Shown: positions 1-6,032 of the stretch, one piece after another
Numbering within the stretch: position 1 is the first letter of the stretch
Layout of the letters: every line of letters begins with the position of its first letter
Assembly (NCBI GenBank): GCA_021767985.1
Contig: JAASSH010000128.1
Span: 1 to 6,566 of the forward strand
DNA length: 6,566 nt
Direction: 5' to 3'
Source: Gammaproteobacteria bacterium
Lineage (GTDB): Bacteria > Pseudomonadota > Gammaproteobacteria > GCA-001735895
Notes under the pieces: generated by a model
What the model was told of the DNA's origin: nothing
What the model saw: the letters and a program-made list of their open reading frames with translations, nothing else
Database searches by the model: none
Position numbers and translations under genes: made by a program

Positions 1-124
1 CCTTCTTACGGCGATCCTTCTTTTGATGCTTTGGTTTTTGTTGTCTTTCGTGGTCAGGCTTTTTCAGCGCGTCGCGCACTCGCGGAGACTGGTTAACCGA
101 TTTGATGAGTGGATCGTCAGCCAT
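1..124 (-). CDS. Small basic hypothetical protein, 5' part only
   Basis: I do not recognise this gene. The reading frame opens at ATG 124-122 and stays open for 41 codons to the window edge, so the protein is truncated here. It starts MADDPLIKSV and becomes strongly basic: 9 Lys, 5 Arg and 2 His among 41 residues, ending in a run with KKDRRKK. It looks hydrophilic and probably disordered, with no signal peptide or membrane segment. A good ribosome-binding site (GGGAG at 132-136, 7 nt spacing) supports the start. It lies 183 nt downstream of cheY in the same direction, where related clusters usually carry cheZ. The visible part does not resemble the CheZ N-terminus. It may be a late flagellar or chemotaxis accessory protein, but that rests on position alone. 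Confidence 0.55.
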   Translation of the reverse strand, partial: MADDPLIKSVNQSPRVRDALKKPDHERQQKPKHQKKDRRKK

Positions 125-126
125 GT

Positions 127-204
127 CTATACTCCCGCGAATTTCCCGGGATCGACCTGGGTCATCCGCCTGTCCTGTGGGTCTTTCGCCAGTTGTGGAG
201 TCAT
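127..204 (-). CDS. Possible 25-aa micro-ORF or leader peptide upstream of the basic protein gene
   Basis: A short frame starts at ATG 204-202 behind a good ribosome-binding site (GGAG, 210-213, 5 nt spacing). It encodes 25 residues starting MTPQLAKDPQ and stops at TAG 129-127. That stop lies between the ribosome-binding site (132-136) and the ATG (124) of the next gene, so translation of the two could be coupled. The peptide is hydrophilic and matches nothing I know. The start-site geometry is the only support, and a chance ORF of this length is easily possible. Confidence 0.25.
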   Translation of the reverse strand: MTPQLAKDPQDRRMTQVDPGKFAGV

Positions 205-234
205 GGTAGCTCCGAGTAATCTCGTATGCCCGTT

Positions 235-261
235 ATATCGACCGCTTATTGAAATAATTAA
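235..261 (-). promoter_or_regulatory. Candidate sigma-28 (FliA) promoter downstream of cheY
   Basis: On the minus strand GTCGATAT (235-242) matches the sigma-28 -10 consensus GCCGATAA at 6 of 8 positions. Fifteen bases upstream lies TTAA (258-261), 3 of 4 to the TAAA -35 core. The patch is more AT-rich than its surroundings. Transcription would begin near 228, just before the micro-ORF and the small basic protein gene. The overlapping TATAAC (232-237) could instead be a sigma-70 -10 element, but I see no good -35 for it. The spacing is right but the match is imperfect, so this is a candidate only. Confidence 0.3.
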
Positions 262-307
262 ACTCATCTTGCGGCAATATCGAGCGGCACTGGCGCCTGG
301 CCGGGCA

Positions 308-694
308 TCAGCTTTCGAGACGCTCAAAGATCTTTTCGATCTTTTGCTGCAGCGTCGCCGCGGTAAAGGGTTTTATGACGTAACCATCGACACCGGCATC
401 GGCGGCGGTCGCGATCAGCTCGCGCTTGGCCTCTGCGGTTACCATTAATACCGGCATATCGCACAGTCGCTCGTCGGAGCGCAATGTCTTCAGCAGGGTG
501 AGTCCGTCCATGCCCGGCATATACCAGTCGGTCACGAGGAAATCGAACTCGCCTGATTTGAGCATCGGCAAGGCGGTTTGTCCGTCGTCCGCCTCGGCCG
601 TATTGTCAAAGCCCAGATCGCGCAGCAGGTTCTTGATAATACTCCGCATGGTCGAAAAATCGTCAACCACGAGAATTCTCATGTTTTTATCCAT
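308..694 (-). CDS. cheY: Chemotaxis response regulator CheY
   Basis: This is a single-domain response regulator of 128 aa. Phosphorylated by CheA, it would bind FliM/FliN at the motor switch and alter rotation. The receiver residues are all present: acidic pair Asp11/Asp12, phosphoacceptor Asp56, Thr86, Tyr105 and Lys108, followed by a PFTAATL segment typical of CheY. The start at 694 (MDKNMRIL) resembles N-termini common in gammaproteobacterial CheY. A second ATG at 682 would give 124 aa, the Pseudomonas length, and both starts have only weak ribosome-binding sites. The residue two after the phosphoacceptor is Tyr58, where E. coli and Pseudomonas have Asn; this position is known to tune dephosphorylation. 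The gene follows fliA after 139 nt, and no cheZ follows directly. Confidence 0.97.
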   Translation of the reverse strand: MDKNMRILVVDDFSTMRSIIKNLLRDLGFDNTAEADDGQTALPMLKSGEFDFLVTDWYMPGMDGLTLLKTLRSDERLCDMPVLMVTAEAKRELIATAADAGVDGYVIKPFTAATLQQKIEKIFERLES

Positions 695-733
695 GCAACT
701 GATCCACGGTCAGGCTGCACCGTGCTGATATCG

Positions 734-760
734 AACGAATCGTTTGCCGCAATTGCAGCA
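734..760. promoter_or_regulatory. Two abutting dyad-symmetric elements in the cheY leader
   Basis: Positions 734-744 read AACGAATCGTT, a perfect 5-bp inverted repeat around one central base. Immediately next to it, 745-760 reads TGCCGCAATTGCAGCA, an 8+8 dyad with one mismatched pair. In minus-strand RNA that mismatch would be a U-G wobble, allowing a 6-bp stem with an AAUU loop. The pair lies between the candidate promoter at 810-836 and the cheY start. It could be an operator or a leader RNA structure. No T-tract follows, so it is not an intrinsic terminator. Function unknown. Confidence 0.3.
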
Positions 761-809
761 GCGAGGGGAAAAGACTGAACTCGATTTTCATCTGTCGGAC
801 CCAGGTTTC

Positions 810-836
810 CTATCCGCAAGGACTTTGGCACGCTTA
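810..836 (-). promoter_or_regulatory. Candidate sigma-28 (FliA) promoter for cheY
   Basis: On the minus strand TAAG (833-836) is followed by exactly 15 bases and then GCGGATAG (810-817). Against the sigma-28 pattern TAAA-N15-GCCGATAA this scores 3 of 4 and 6 of 8. The TAA of the -35 is the fliA stop codon itself. Transcription would start near 802, giving a leader of about 108 nt before cheY. FliA control of chemotaxis genes is well established in related bacteria, and the tight gene packing breaks here, both of which favour an internal promoter. The match is not strong enough to be certain. Confidence 0.35.
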
Positions 837-1562
837 GCCGGATTTGCTCCATTCCGCCATGCGCGACTTGATGCGCAGCAGGGCCTGCCCGTGCAGCTGG
901 CAAATCCGGGACTCGGTGACCTCCAGGATTTCGCCGATCTCGCGGAAATTGAGTTCGTCGTCGTAATAGAGGGACATTACCAGCTGCTCCTTTTCCGGCA
1001 GCAAGCGAATACTCTCGGCCAGCTGTCGCTGGTATTCGTCACTACTCAGGGCTTCTTCCGGGGTTTGCTCTGACGAACTCGGAATGGCTGCATCCTGCGT
1101 GTTGTCCTCCATCGTGTCGATGCTGTAGATGCGGGACGACGAGGAATCGATCAGGATTTGATGATACTCGCTGAGACTGATACCGAGCGCCTGGGCGACG
1201 TCGCTATCCCTGGCGTCCTCGCCGGTTTCGTTTTCAATCTTGCGAATCGCATCAGTCACCGAGCGAAACTTGCGGTGCACCGACCTGGGCGTCCAGTCGG
1301 AACGACGAATCTCGTCGATCATGGAGCCGCGAATCCGAATGCCAGCGAAGGTTTCGAAACTGGCCCCCATTTCAGGGTTGAAATTACTGGCTGCCTCGAG
1401 CAATCCGACCATGCCAGCCTGGATCAGGTCGTCGACCTGCACCGTCGGCGGCAGGCGGTTGAGCAAATGGTAAGCAATGCGCTTTACCAGCGAGGCATGA
1501 CGAATAATCTGGTCTTCAGCGCCCAGATTTTCGACTTCGGCATACATCGCATGTCCGTTCAC
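834..1562 (-). CDS. fliA: Flagellar sigma factor FliA (sigma-28)
   Basis: This sigma-70-family factor directs RNA polymerase to late flagellar and chemotaxis promoters and is normally held inactive by FlgM. Region 2 is clear (LVKRIAYHLLNRLP, VDDLIQAGMVGLLEA, FETFAGIRIRGSMIDEIRR), followed by the DWTPRSVHRKFR segment of region 3. Region 4 ends in a helix-turn-helix around LNFREIGEILEVTESRICQL. I chose the GTG at 1562, giving 242 aa, because AGGAAGAG (1568-1575) sits 5 nt upstream and GTGA overlaps the fleN stop by 4 nt. ATG 1547 would give 237 aa with a poorer site. E. coli FliA has 239 residues, so either length is normal. A longer frame reaching 1646 lies inside fleN and is not the real start. 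Confidence 0.97.
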   Translation of the reverse strand: MNGHAMYAEVENLGAEDQIIRHASLVKRIAYHLLNRLPPTVQVDDLIQAGMVGLLEAASNFNPEMGASFETFAGIRIRGSMIDEIRRSDWTPRSVHRKFRSVTDAIRKIENETGEDARDSDVAQALGISLSEYHQILIDSSSSRIYSIDTMEDNTQDAAIPSSSEQTPEEALSSDEYQRQLAESIRLLPEKEQLVMSLYYDDELNFREIGEILEVTESRICQLHGQALLRIKSRMAEWSKSG

Positions 1563-2419
1563 AGTCGCTCTTCCTGCGCGCTGTAATTCACCAGGCGCTC
1601 GATGAAGAATTCGAGATGCCCTTCGATGGAGCTGGGGGTCGGCCACTGCTGTGTCTTCTTGGCAATCTGCTTGAACGCGGTTGCCGACTGGCTGCGCGGA
1701 AACGCCTCGACCACCGCTTTCTGCTTTTGCACCGCCTTCTTCAGATTCTCGTCATAGGGAATACAGCCGAGATAGTCCAGGGTGACGTCGAGAAAGCGCT
1801 CCGACACCCGTGCCAGCTTGTTATAGAGCTCACGCCCCTGGGTGGCGCTATGCGCCTGGTTGGCCAACACGTGGAATCGCTCTACGCCGTAATCGCGATT
1901 CATGACCTTGATCATGGCATAGGCGTCGGTAATCGATGCCGGCTCGTCGCAAACTACGACGATGACCTCGCGCGCGGCGCGCGTGTAGCTGACGACGCTG
2001 TCCGACAAGCCCGCGGCGGTATCGATCAGCAAAGTGTCCACCGGCTCGGTGAGCTCGGAGAAGGAGCGAATCACGCCGGCGTTTTGCGCCGGGGTCAGAT
2101 CCGACATCGTCGCCACGCCCGAGGATGCGGGAACGATCTTGATCCCTGCCGGACCGTCGATCAGTGTTTCCTCGAGCGAGCATTCGCCGTTGATGACGTG
2201 CGACAGGTTGAGGCCGGGGCTCAATCCAAGCAACACGTCGATATTGGCAAGTCCCATGTCCGCATCCATTAGCATGACGCGTTCGCCGCTTTTCGCCAGC
2301 GTCACCGCGAGGTTGACGGTAACGTTACTTTTACCGACGCCGCCCTTGCCGCTGGTAACCGCGATCACCCGCACCGGGTGCTGCGATTTCATCTGTCTTA
2401 TACCTTGCGCCTGATCCAT
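1559..2419 (-). CDS. fleN: Flagellar number regulator FleN/FlhG (MinD-like ATPase)
   Basis: This 286-aa ParA/MinD-family ATPase limits flagellar number, acting with FlhF and, in Pseudomonas, restraining the master regulator FleQ. The deviant Walker A motif GKGGVGKS is at residues 24-31, the DADMGLANID switch segment at 52-61 and the DTAAG Walker B region at 133-137. The C-terminal GHLEFFIERLV segment is probably the amphipathic membrane-targeting helix of MinD-like proteins. Residues 2-8 (DQAQGIR) fit the DQAxxLR-type helix by which FlhG stimulates the FlhF GTPase in other bacteria, which also supports this start. The gene begins 8 nt after flhF and its last bases overlap the fliA GTG start. 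The rest of the sequence closely resembles Pseudomonas FleN. Confidence 0.97.
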   Translation of the reverse strand: MDQAQGIRQMKSQHPVRVIAVTSGKGGVGKSNVTVNLAVTLAKSGERVMLMDADMGLANIDVLLGLSPGLNLSHVINGECSLEETLIDGPAGIKIVPASSGVATMSDLTPAQNAGVIRSFSELTEPVDTLLIDTAAGLSDSVVSYTRAAREVIVVVCDEPASITDAYAMIKVMNRDYGVERFHVLANQAHSATQGRELYNKLARVSERFLDVTLDYLGCIPYDENLKKAVQKQKAVVEAFPRSQSATAFKQIAKKTQQWPTPSSIEGHLEFFIERLVNYSAQEERL

Positions 2420-2425
2420 GTGATT

Positions 2426-2430
2426 ACCTA
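2426..2430 (-). promoter_or_regulatory. fleN ribosome-binding site built on the flhF stop codon
   Basis: The minus strand reads TAGGT, in which TAG is the flhF stop codon, 6 nt before the fleN ATG (2419-2417). A ribosome finishing flhF would therefore sit on the fleN initiation region. This suggests coupled production of the two partner proteins and supports the chosen fleN start. Confidence 0.6.
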
Positions 2431-3909
2431 TGCCTGATTCTTGTTGATGATGTGGTTATAACGCAGCGCCAGCGCTTCCTGGTCGAAATGCTCACCAAAC
2501 TGCTGCATCAGCGATACCGCCCGGCTGACCAGGCGGTGGCTCTTGGCAGGTTCCAGGTCTTCCGGTACCTGTTGCCCGGTGCCGCAATAAGCCAGCACCA
2601 GTTGATGGCGAATCGATGCGGTAATTATTCCGCCCAGGCTGGCGGCCTCGTCCAGCTTGGTGACGATAGCGCCTGCCAGCTTCACCTTGTTAAAATTGAG
2701 AATGGTCTGGTTCAACGCCGCCAGCTGCGTGTTTGCAGACAGCACCAGGTAGGGCTTGATCTGCGGTGCGCCAGCCTGCAGGCGATGGAACTGCTCGCTC
2801 AGGCGCAAATCGCGCTGGCTCATGCCCGCGGTATCGATCAGCACCAACTTCTTGTCGGCCAGCATATCCAGCCGATCGCAAAGTTCTTCGCTGTTGCTCG
2901 CGGTCAGCATCGGTACCTCAAGCAGGCGGGCGTAATGCTGCAATTGCTCCTGGGCACCGATGCGAAACTGGTCGGTGCTGATCATTGCCACCGAACGTTT
3001 GCCGTGCAGGTGTGCAAAGCGCGCCGCGAGCTTGGCAATCGTCGTCGTTTTGCCGACGCCGGTAGATCCAACCAGCGCGATTCGGCCACCCTCGGCCAGC
3101 AGATCGCGGCGGTTGATCGGCAGGCAGCGCGCAATAATGCCGAGTGCCTGCTGCCAGACCTTGTGCGGCTCGTCATTTAGCTTGTCCAGGTGTGACAGCA
3201 CCGTTTCGCAAATGTCCGAGCCCAACCCCATCTCCGACATCAGGTTGAGCAACACGGTGCGTACCGGGTGCTTCTGGCTGAAACGATCCCACTGCAGCAC
3301 CGAAAGCTGGCTTTCCATCAAATCTCGCAGATTTTGCAGCTCACTCTTGACTTCATCGATGACCGGCTTTTTTGCGGCCGCTGGAGGCTGTCGTTTTCCA
3401 GTCGGGGCTTTTTTGAGCTGCGGCTTTGCAGCAGTCGGCCGGCTCGATGCAGCGGGTTTACGACGCGCCGGCGCCGGGCGTGCGGCCGCTTTCTCGACCT
3501 GTTTGCGAGCCGGCTGTTGCCCGATCTCGCTCACGGGCGCGGCACTCGGCGCCTGGGCGATCTGTGTCACCTGGGCCGGTGAAGGCTGATCTCCACGGCG
3601 TCCGGCGGTCACCGGTCCCAGCGTCGGCTCCTTGCGACCGTCGTTCAGGATGGAACCCACCCAGGCATCGCTGGCAACGTCGTTGGCCGTGCTGGCAACC
3701 GGGGCAATCGGCGGCCTTGACGGCTGCGGGGCCGGTGCACTCTCAGCCATACTCGCCAGCGCCACCTCGTCGTAATCCATCGCGGAGAGGATTTCGACTC
3801 CCCCCGGCACTTTATTGTTACCGAGAATGACGGCGTCGGGGCCCTGCTCCTGCTTTACCAGCTGCAGCGCTTCGCGCATGGTCGGTGCAAATGTTCGTTT
3901 AATTCTCAT
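2428..3909 (-). CDS. flhF: Flagellar placement GTPase FlhF (SRP-type)
   Basis: This 493-aa SRP-family GTPase marks the cell pole for flagellar assembly. The N-terminal B domain (about 1-55) is followed by a low-complexity Ala/Pro/Lys/Arg-rich linker (about 56-185) and the N and G domains. GTPase motifs are complete: GSTGVGKTT (281-289), DQFRIGA (313-319), DTAG (359-362), TKLD (417-420) and the closing GQQVPEDL (445-452). It is longer than the roughly 430-residue Pseudomonas protein because of the linker. The ATG overlaps the 3' end of flhA by 11 nt, with GAGG 7 nt upstream inside flhA, so translation is probably coupled. Its GTPase cycle is expected to be stimulated by the FleN/FlhG encoded next. 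Confidence 0.97.
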   Translation of the reverse strand: MRIKRTFAPTMREALQLVKQEQGPDAVILGNNKVPGGVEILSAMDYDEVALASMAESAPAPQPSRPPIAPVASTANDVASDAWVGSILNDGRKEPTLGPVTAGRRGDQPSPAQVTQIAQAPSAAPVSEIGQQPARKQVEKAAARPAPARRKPAASSRPTAAKPQLKKAPTGKRQPPAAAKKPVIDEVKSELQNLRDLMESQLSVLQWDRFSQKHPVRTVLLNLMSEMGLGSDICETVLSHLDKLNDEPHKVWQQALGIIARCLPINRRDLLAEGGRIALVGSTGVGKTTTIAKLAARFAHLHGKRSVAMISTDQFRIGAQEQLQHYARLLEVPMLTASNSEELCDRLDMLADKKLVLIDTAGMSQRDLRLSEQFHRLQAGAPQIKPYLVLSANTQLAALNQTILNFNKVKLAGAIVTKLDEAASLGGIITASIRHQLVLAYCGTGQQVPEDLEPAKSHRLVSRAVSLMQQFGEHFDQEALALRYNHIINKNQA

Positions 3910-6016
3910 TACCAGTCCTCACTTCACTCTGGGACTCGGGCGCGCCGATGTTGGCGACAACCCGCAGTTGCTTGTCATCCGGTACCTCGTCATAACTCAG
4001 CACGTGCAGCCCCGGAATCGCGTGGCGCACCATCCGCGCCAACATGCTCCTGAGGCTTTGCGACACCAGCAATACCGCGGCTTCGCCGCGCGCCTGCTGG
4101 TTTTCCGATGCCTGTTTTAACGAGCTATGTATCATTTGTGCCATTCCCGGCTCCAGCGCCATGACGCTACCGTCCTGACTCTGTACAGACTGAAGCAAAA
4201 TCTGTTCCAACGAGGGGTGTAAAGTCATGACAGTAAGCTCTGAAGCCATTCCGTAGATGTTTTGCACGATCTGACGGCCCAGGCTGATACGTACCTGGGC
4301 GCTGAGGACGCCGGCATCTTGACTCTTGCTGCCGTGTTCTGCCAATGTTTCGGCGATCGTGCGTAAATCGCGTATCGCGATCTGCTCCTGCAGCAGGTTT
4401 TGCAATACCTTGACGATGACGCTAAGTTCGAGCGGTTTCGGCGTCAGGCCATCGACCAGCTTGGGCGAACTGCGCTTTAGCACATCGAGTAACTCCTGCA
4501 CTTCCTCGTGCCCGATCAATTCGTGCGCGTTGTCCTGCAATAGCTGGCTCAAATGGGTCGCTATCACGGTCGACGCGTCAACCACGGTGTAACCCAGGGT
4601 TTGCGCGTGTTCGCGCTGCGACGGTTCGATCCAGTAGGCATCCAGGCCGAAAGCCGGGTCCTTGGTCGGGGTGCCGCTGAGCTCGCCGTAGACCGTTCCC
4701 GGGTTGATCGCCAGATCACGGTTGGGCAATATCTCGGCTTCGCCCATCGGCACGCCGAGCAGGCTCAGGCGATAGCTGTTCGGCGACAGGTCCAGATTGT
4801 CACGGATATGCACCGGCTGGATCAGAAATCCCAGCTCCTGCGAGAGTTTCTTGCGTACCCCCTTGATACGCGTCATCAATTCGCCACCCTGGCGCACATC
4901 CACCAGCGGAATCAGGCCGTAACCGACCTCGAGACCGATGATGTCGACGGTCTGCACGTCATCCCAGCTCAATTCGCGCTGCTCGGGTCGCGGTTCCACT
5001 TCTTCCGGCTCGACCTCGACCAGTTCGCCGCGCTGTTGCCGGCGGTGCAGCATATAGGCCAGCCCGGCGCCGATCGCGGCAATCGTCAAAAATGCGACGT
5101 TGGGCATGCCGGGAATCAGCCCAAGCAGCGCGATGATGCTGGCTGCCACCACCAGCGCGCGCGGATTATCGAACATCTGGCTGAAAACCTGGCTCGACAT
5201 CGCTTCCGAATTTGATACGCGGGTGACGATGATCGCGGTCGCGGTCGACAACACCAGCGACGGGATCTGCGCCACCAGGCCGTCACCGATCGTCAACAGG
5301 GTGTAATTGCGCACGGCCACCCCGAGTTCGAGATCATGCTGAAACACGCCGATCGAAAGCCCGCCGATAATGTTGATGAACAGGATCAGGATGCCGGCGA
5401 TCGCATCACCGCGAACGAACTTGCTGGCGCCATCCATGGAACCGTAGAAATCTGCCTCCTGGGCGATCTCGGTGCGGCGCTGGCGCGCCTCGTCCTGACT
5501 GCACAGCCCGGCGTTCAGATCGGCGTCGATCGCCATTTGCTTGCCAGGCATGGCGTCGAGGGTAAAGCGCGCACTGACTTCCGACACGCGACCGGCACCC
5601 TTGGTGACAACGATAAAATTGATGATTACCAGGATGGCGAACACCACCAGGCCGACCGCATAGTTGCCGCCGATGACGAAATCGCCAAAGGCCTCTATCA
5701 CCTTGCCCGCGGCCGCGGTGCCGGTATGCCCTTCCAGCAGCACCACGCGCGTCGAGGCGATGTTCAGCGCCAGCCGCAGCAGGGTCGCCACCAGCAGGAT
5801 AGTTGGGAACACGGTAAAGTCGAGCGGCCGCAGCGCGTATACCGACACTAGCAGCACCACCAGCCCGAAGGTGATGTTGAACGTGAACAGCATGTCCAGC
5901 GCCATCGGCGGCAGCGGTATCACCACCATTGCCAGCATCATGATGACCACCAGTGGCGCACCCAGGCCCTGGGGATTGAATCCCCTGAGTTGTGCGGTTA
6001 ACGTCTCTCCGGCCAT
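3899..6016 (-). CDS. flhA: Flagellar type III export gate protein FlhA
   Basis: FlhA is the large inner-membrane component of the flagellar export gate. It forms a ring whose cytoplasmic domain docks substrate-chaperone complexes. At 705 aa it has the usual family length. The N-terminal half (about 20-325) carries roughly eight hydrophobic segments. The FHIPEP family signature lies at residues 143-166 (RVSEVSARF through MPGKQMAIDAD). Asp204 in FVRGDAIAG appears to match the Asp208 of Salmonella FlhA that is essential for proton-driven export. A charged Glu-rich linker (about 330-352) leads to the C-terminal cytoplasmic domain. The start has AGGAG 8 nt upstream, in the 16-nt gap after flhB. 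The last 11 nt overlap flhF. Confidence 0.99.
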   Translation of the reverse strand: MAGETLTAQLRGFNPQGLGAPLVVIMMLAMVVIPLPPMALDMLFTFNITFGLVVLLVSVYALRPLDFTVFPTILLVATLLRLALNIASTRVVLLEGHTGTAAAGKVIEAFGDFVIGGNYAVGLVVFAILVIINFIVVTKGAGRVSEVSARFTLDAMPGKQMAIDADLNAGLCSQDEARQRRTEIAQEADFYGSMDGASKFVRGDAIAGILILFINIIGGLSIGVFQHDLELGVAVRNYTLLTIGDGLVAQIPSLVLSTATAIIVTRVSNSEAMSSQVFSQMFDNPRALVVAASIIALLGLIPGMPNVAFLTIAAIGAGLAYMLHRRQQRGELVEVEPEEVEPRPEQRELSWDDVQTVDIIGLEVGYGLIPLVDVRQGGELMTRIKGVRKKLSQELGFLIQPVHIRDNLDLSPNSYRLSLLGVPMGEAEILPNRDLAINPGTVYGELSGTPTKDPAFGLDAYWIEPSQREHAQTLGYTVVDASTVIATHLSQLLQDNAHELIGHEEVQELLDVLKRSSPKLVDGLTPKPLELSVIVKVLQNLLQEQIAIRDLRTIAETLAEHGSKSQDAGVLSAQVRISLGRQIVQNIYGMASELTVMTLHPSLEQILLQSVQSQDGSVMALEPGMAQMIHSSLKQASENQQARGEAAVLLVSQSLRSMLARMVRHAIPGLHVLSYDEVPDDKQLRVVANIGAPESQSEVRTGNEN

Positions 6017-6032
6017 TTATCGTGCTCCTGTA

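Noticed and set aside
286..307. GC-rich inverted repeats just after the cheY stop as a terminator
   Set aside because: The stem is short with mismatches and no T-run follows on the minus strand, so it does not qualify as an intrinsic terminator.
23..448. Plus-strand 141-aa open frame beginning MMLWFLLSF
   Set aside because: It lies opposite cheY and the small basic gene, and its hydrophobic start is the complement of the Lys-rich coding stretch. No ribosome-binding site or recognisable family.
834..1646. fliA extended to a 270-aa protein starting inside fleN
   Set aside because: The extra 28 residues are the out-of-frame reading of the fleN 3' end and do not resemble FliA; length and ribosome-binding site favour the GTG at 1562.
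1616..2272. Plus-strand 218-aa open frame opposite fleN
   Set aside because: Antisense shadow of a well-conserved ATPase gene; the GC-rich codon pattern explains the long open frame, and its protein is composition-biased with no motif.
4120..4145. TGGCAC on the minus strand (4138-4143) as a sigma-54 -24 element
   Set aside because: The expected TTGC-type -12 element is absent at the required spacing, and the site is deep inside flhA.
4553..5215. Plus-strand 220-aa open frame opposite flhA
   Set aside because: Shadow of flhA; Arg/His/Gln-rich product with no motif or start signal.
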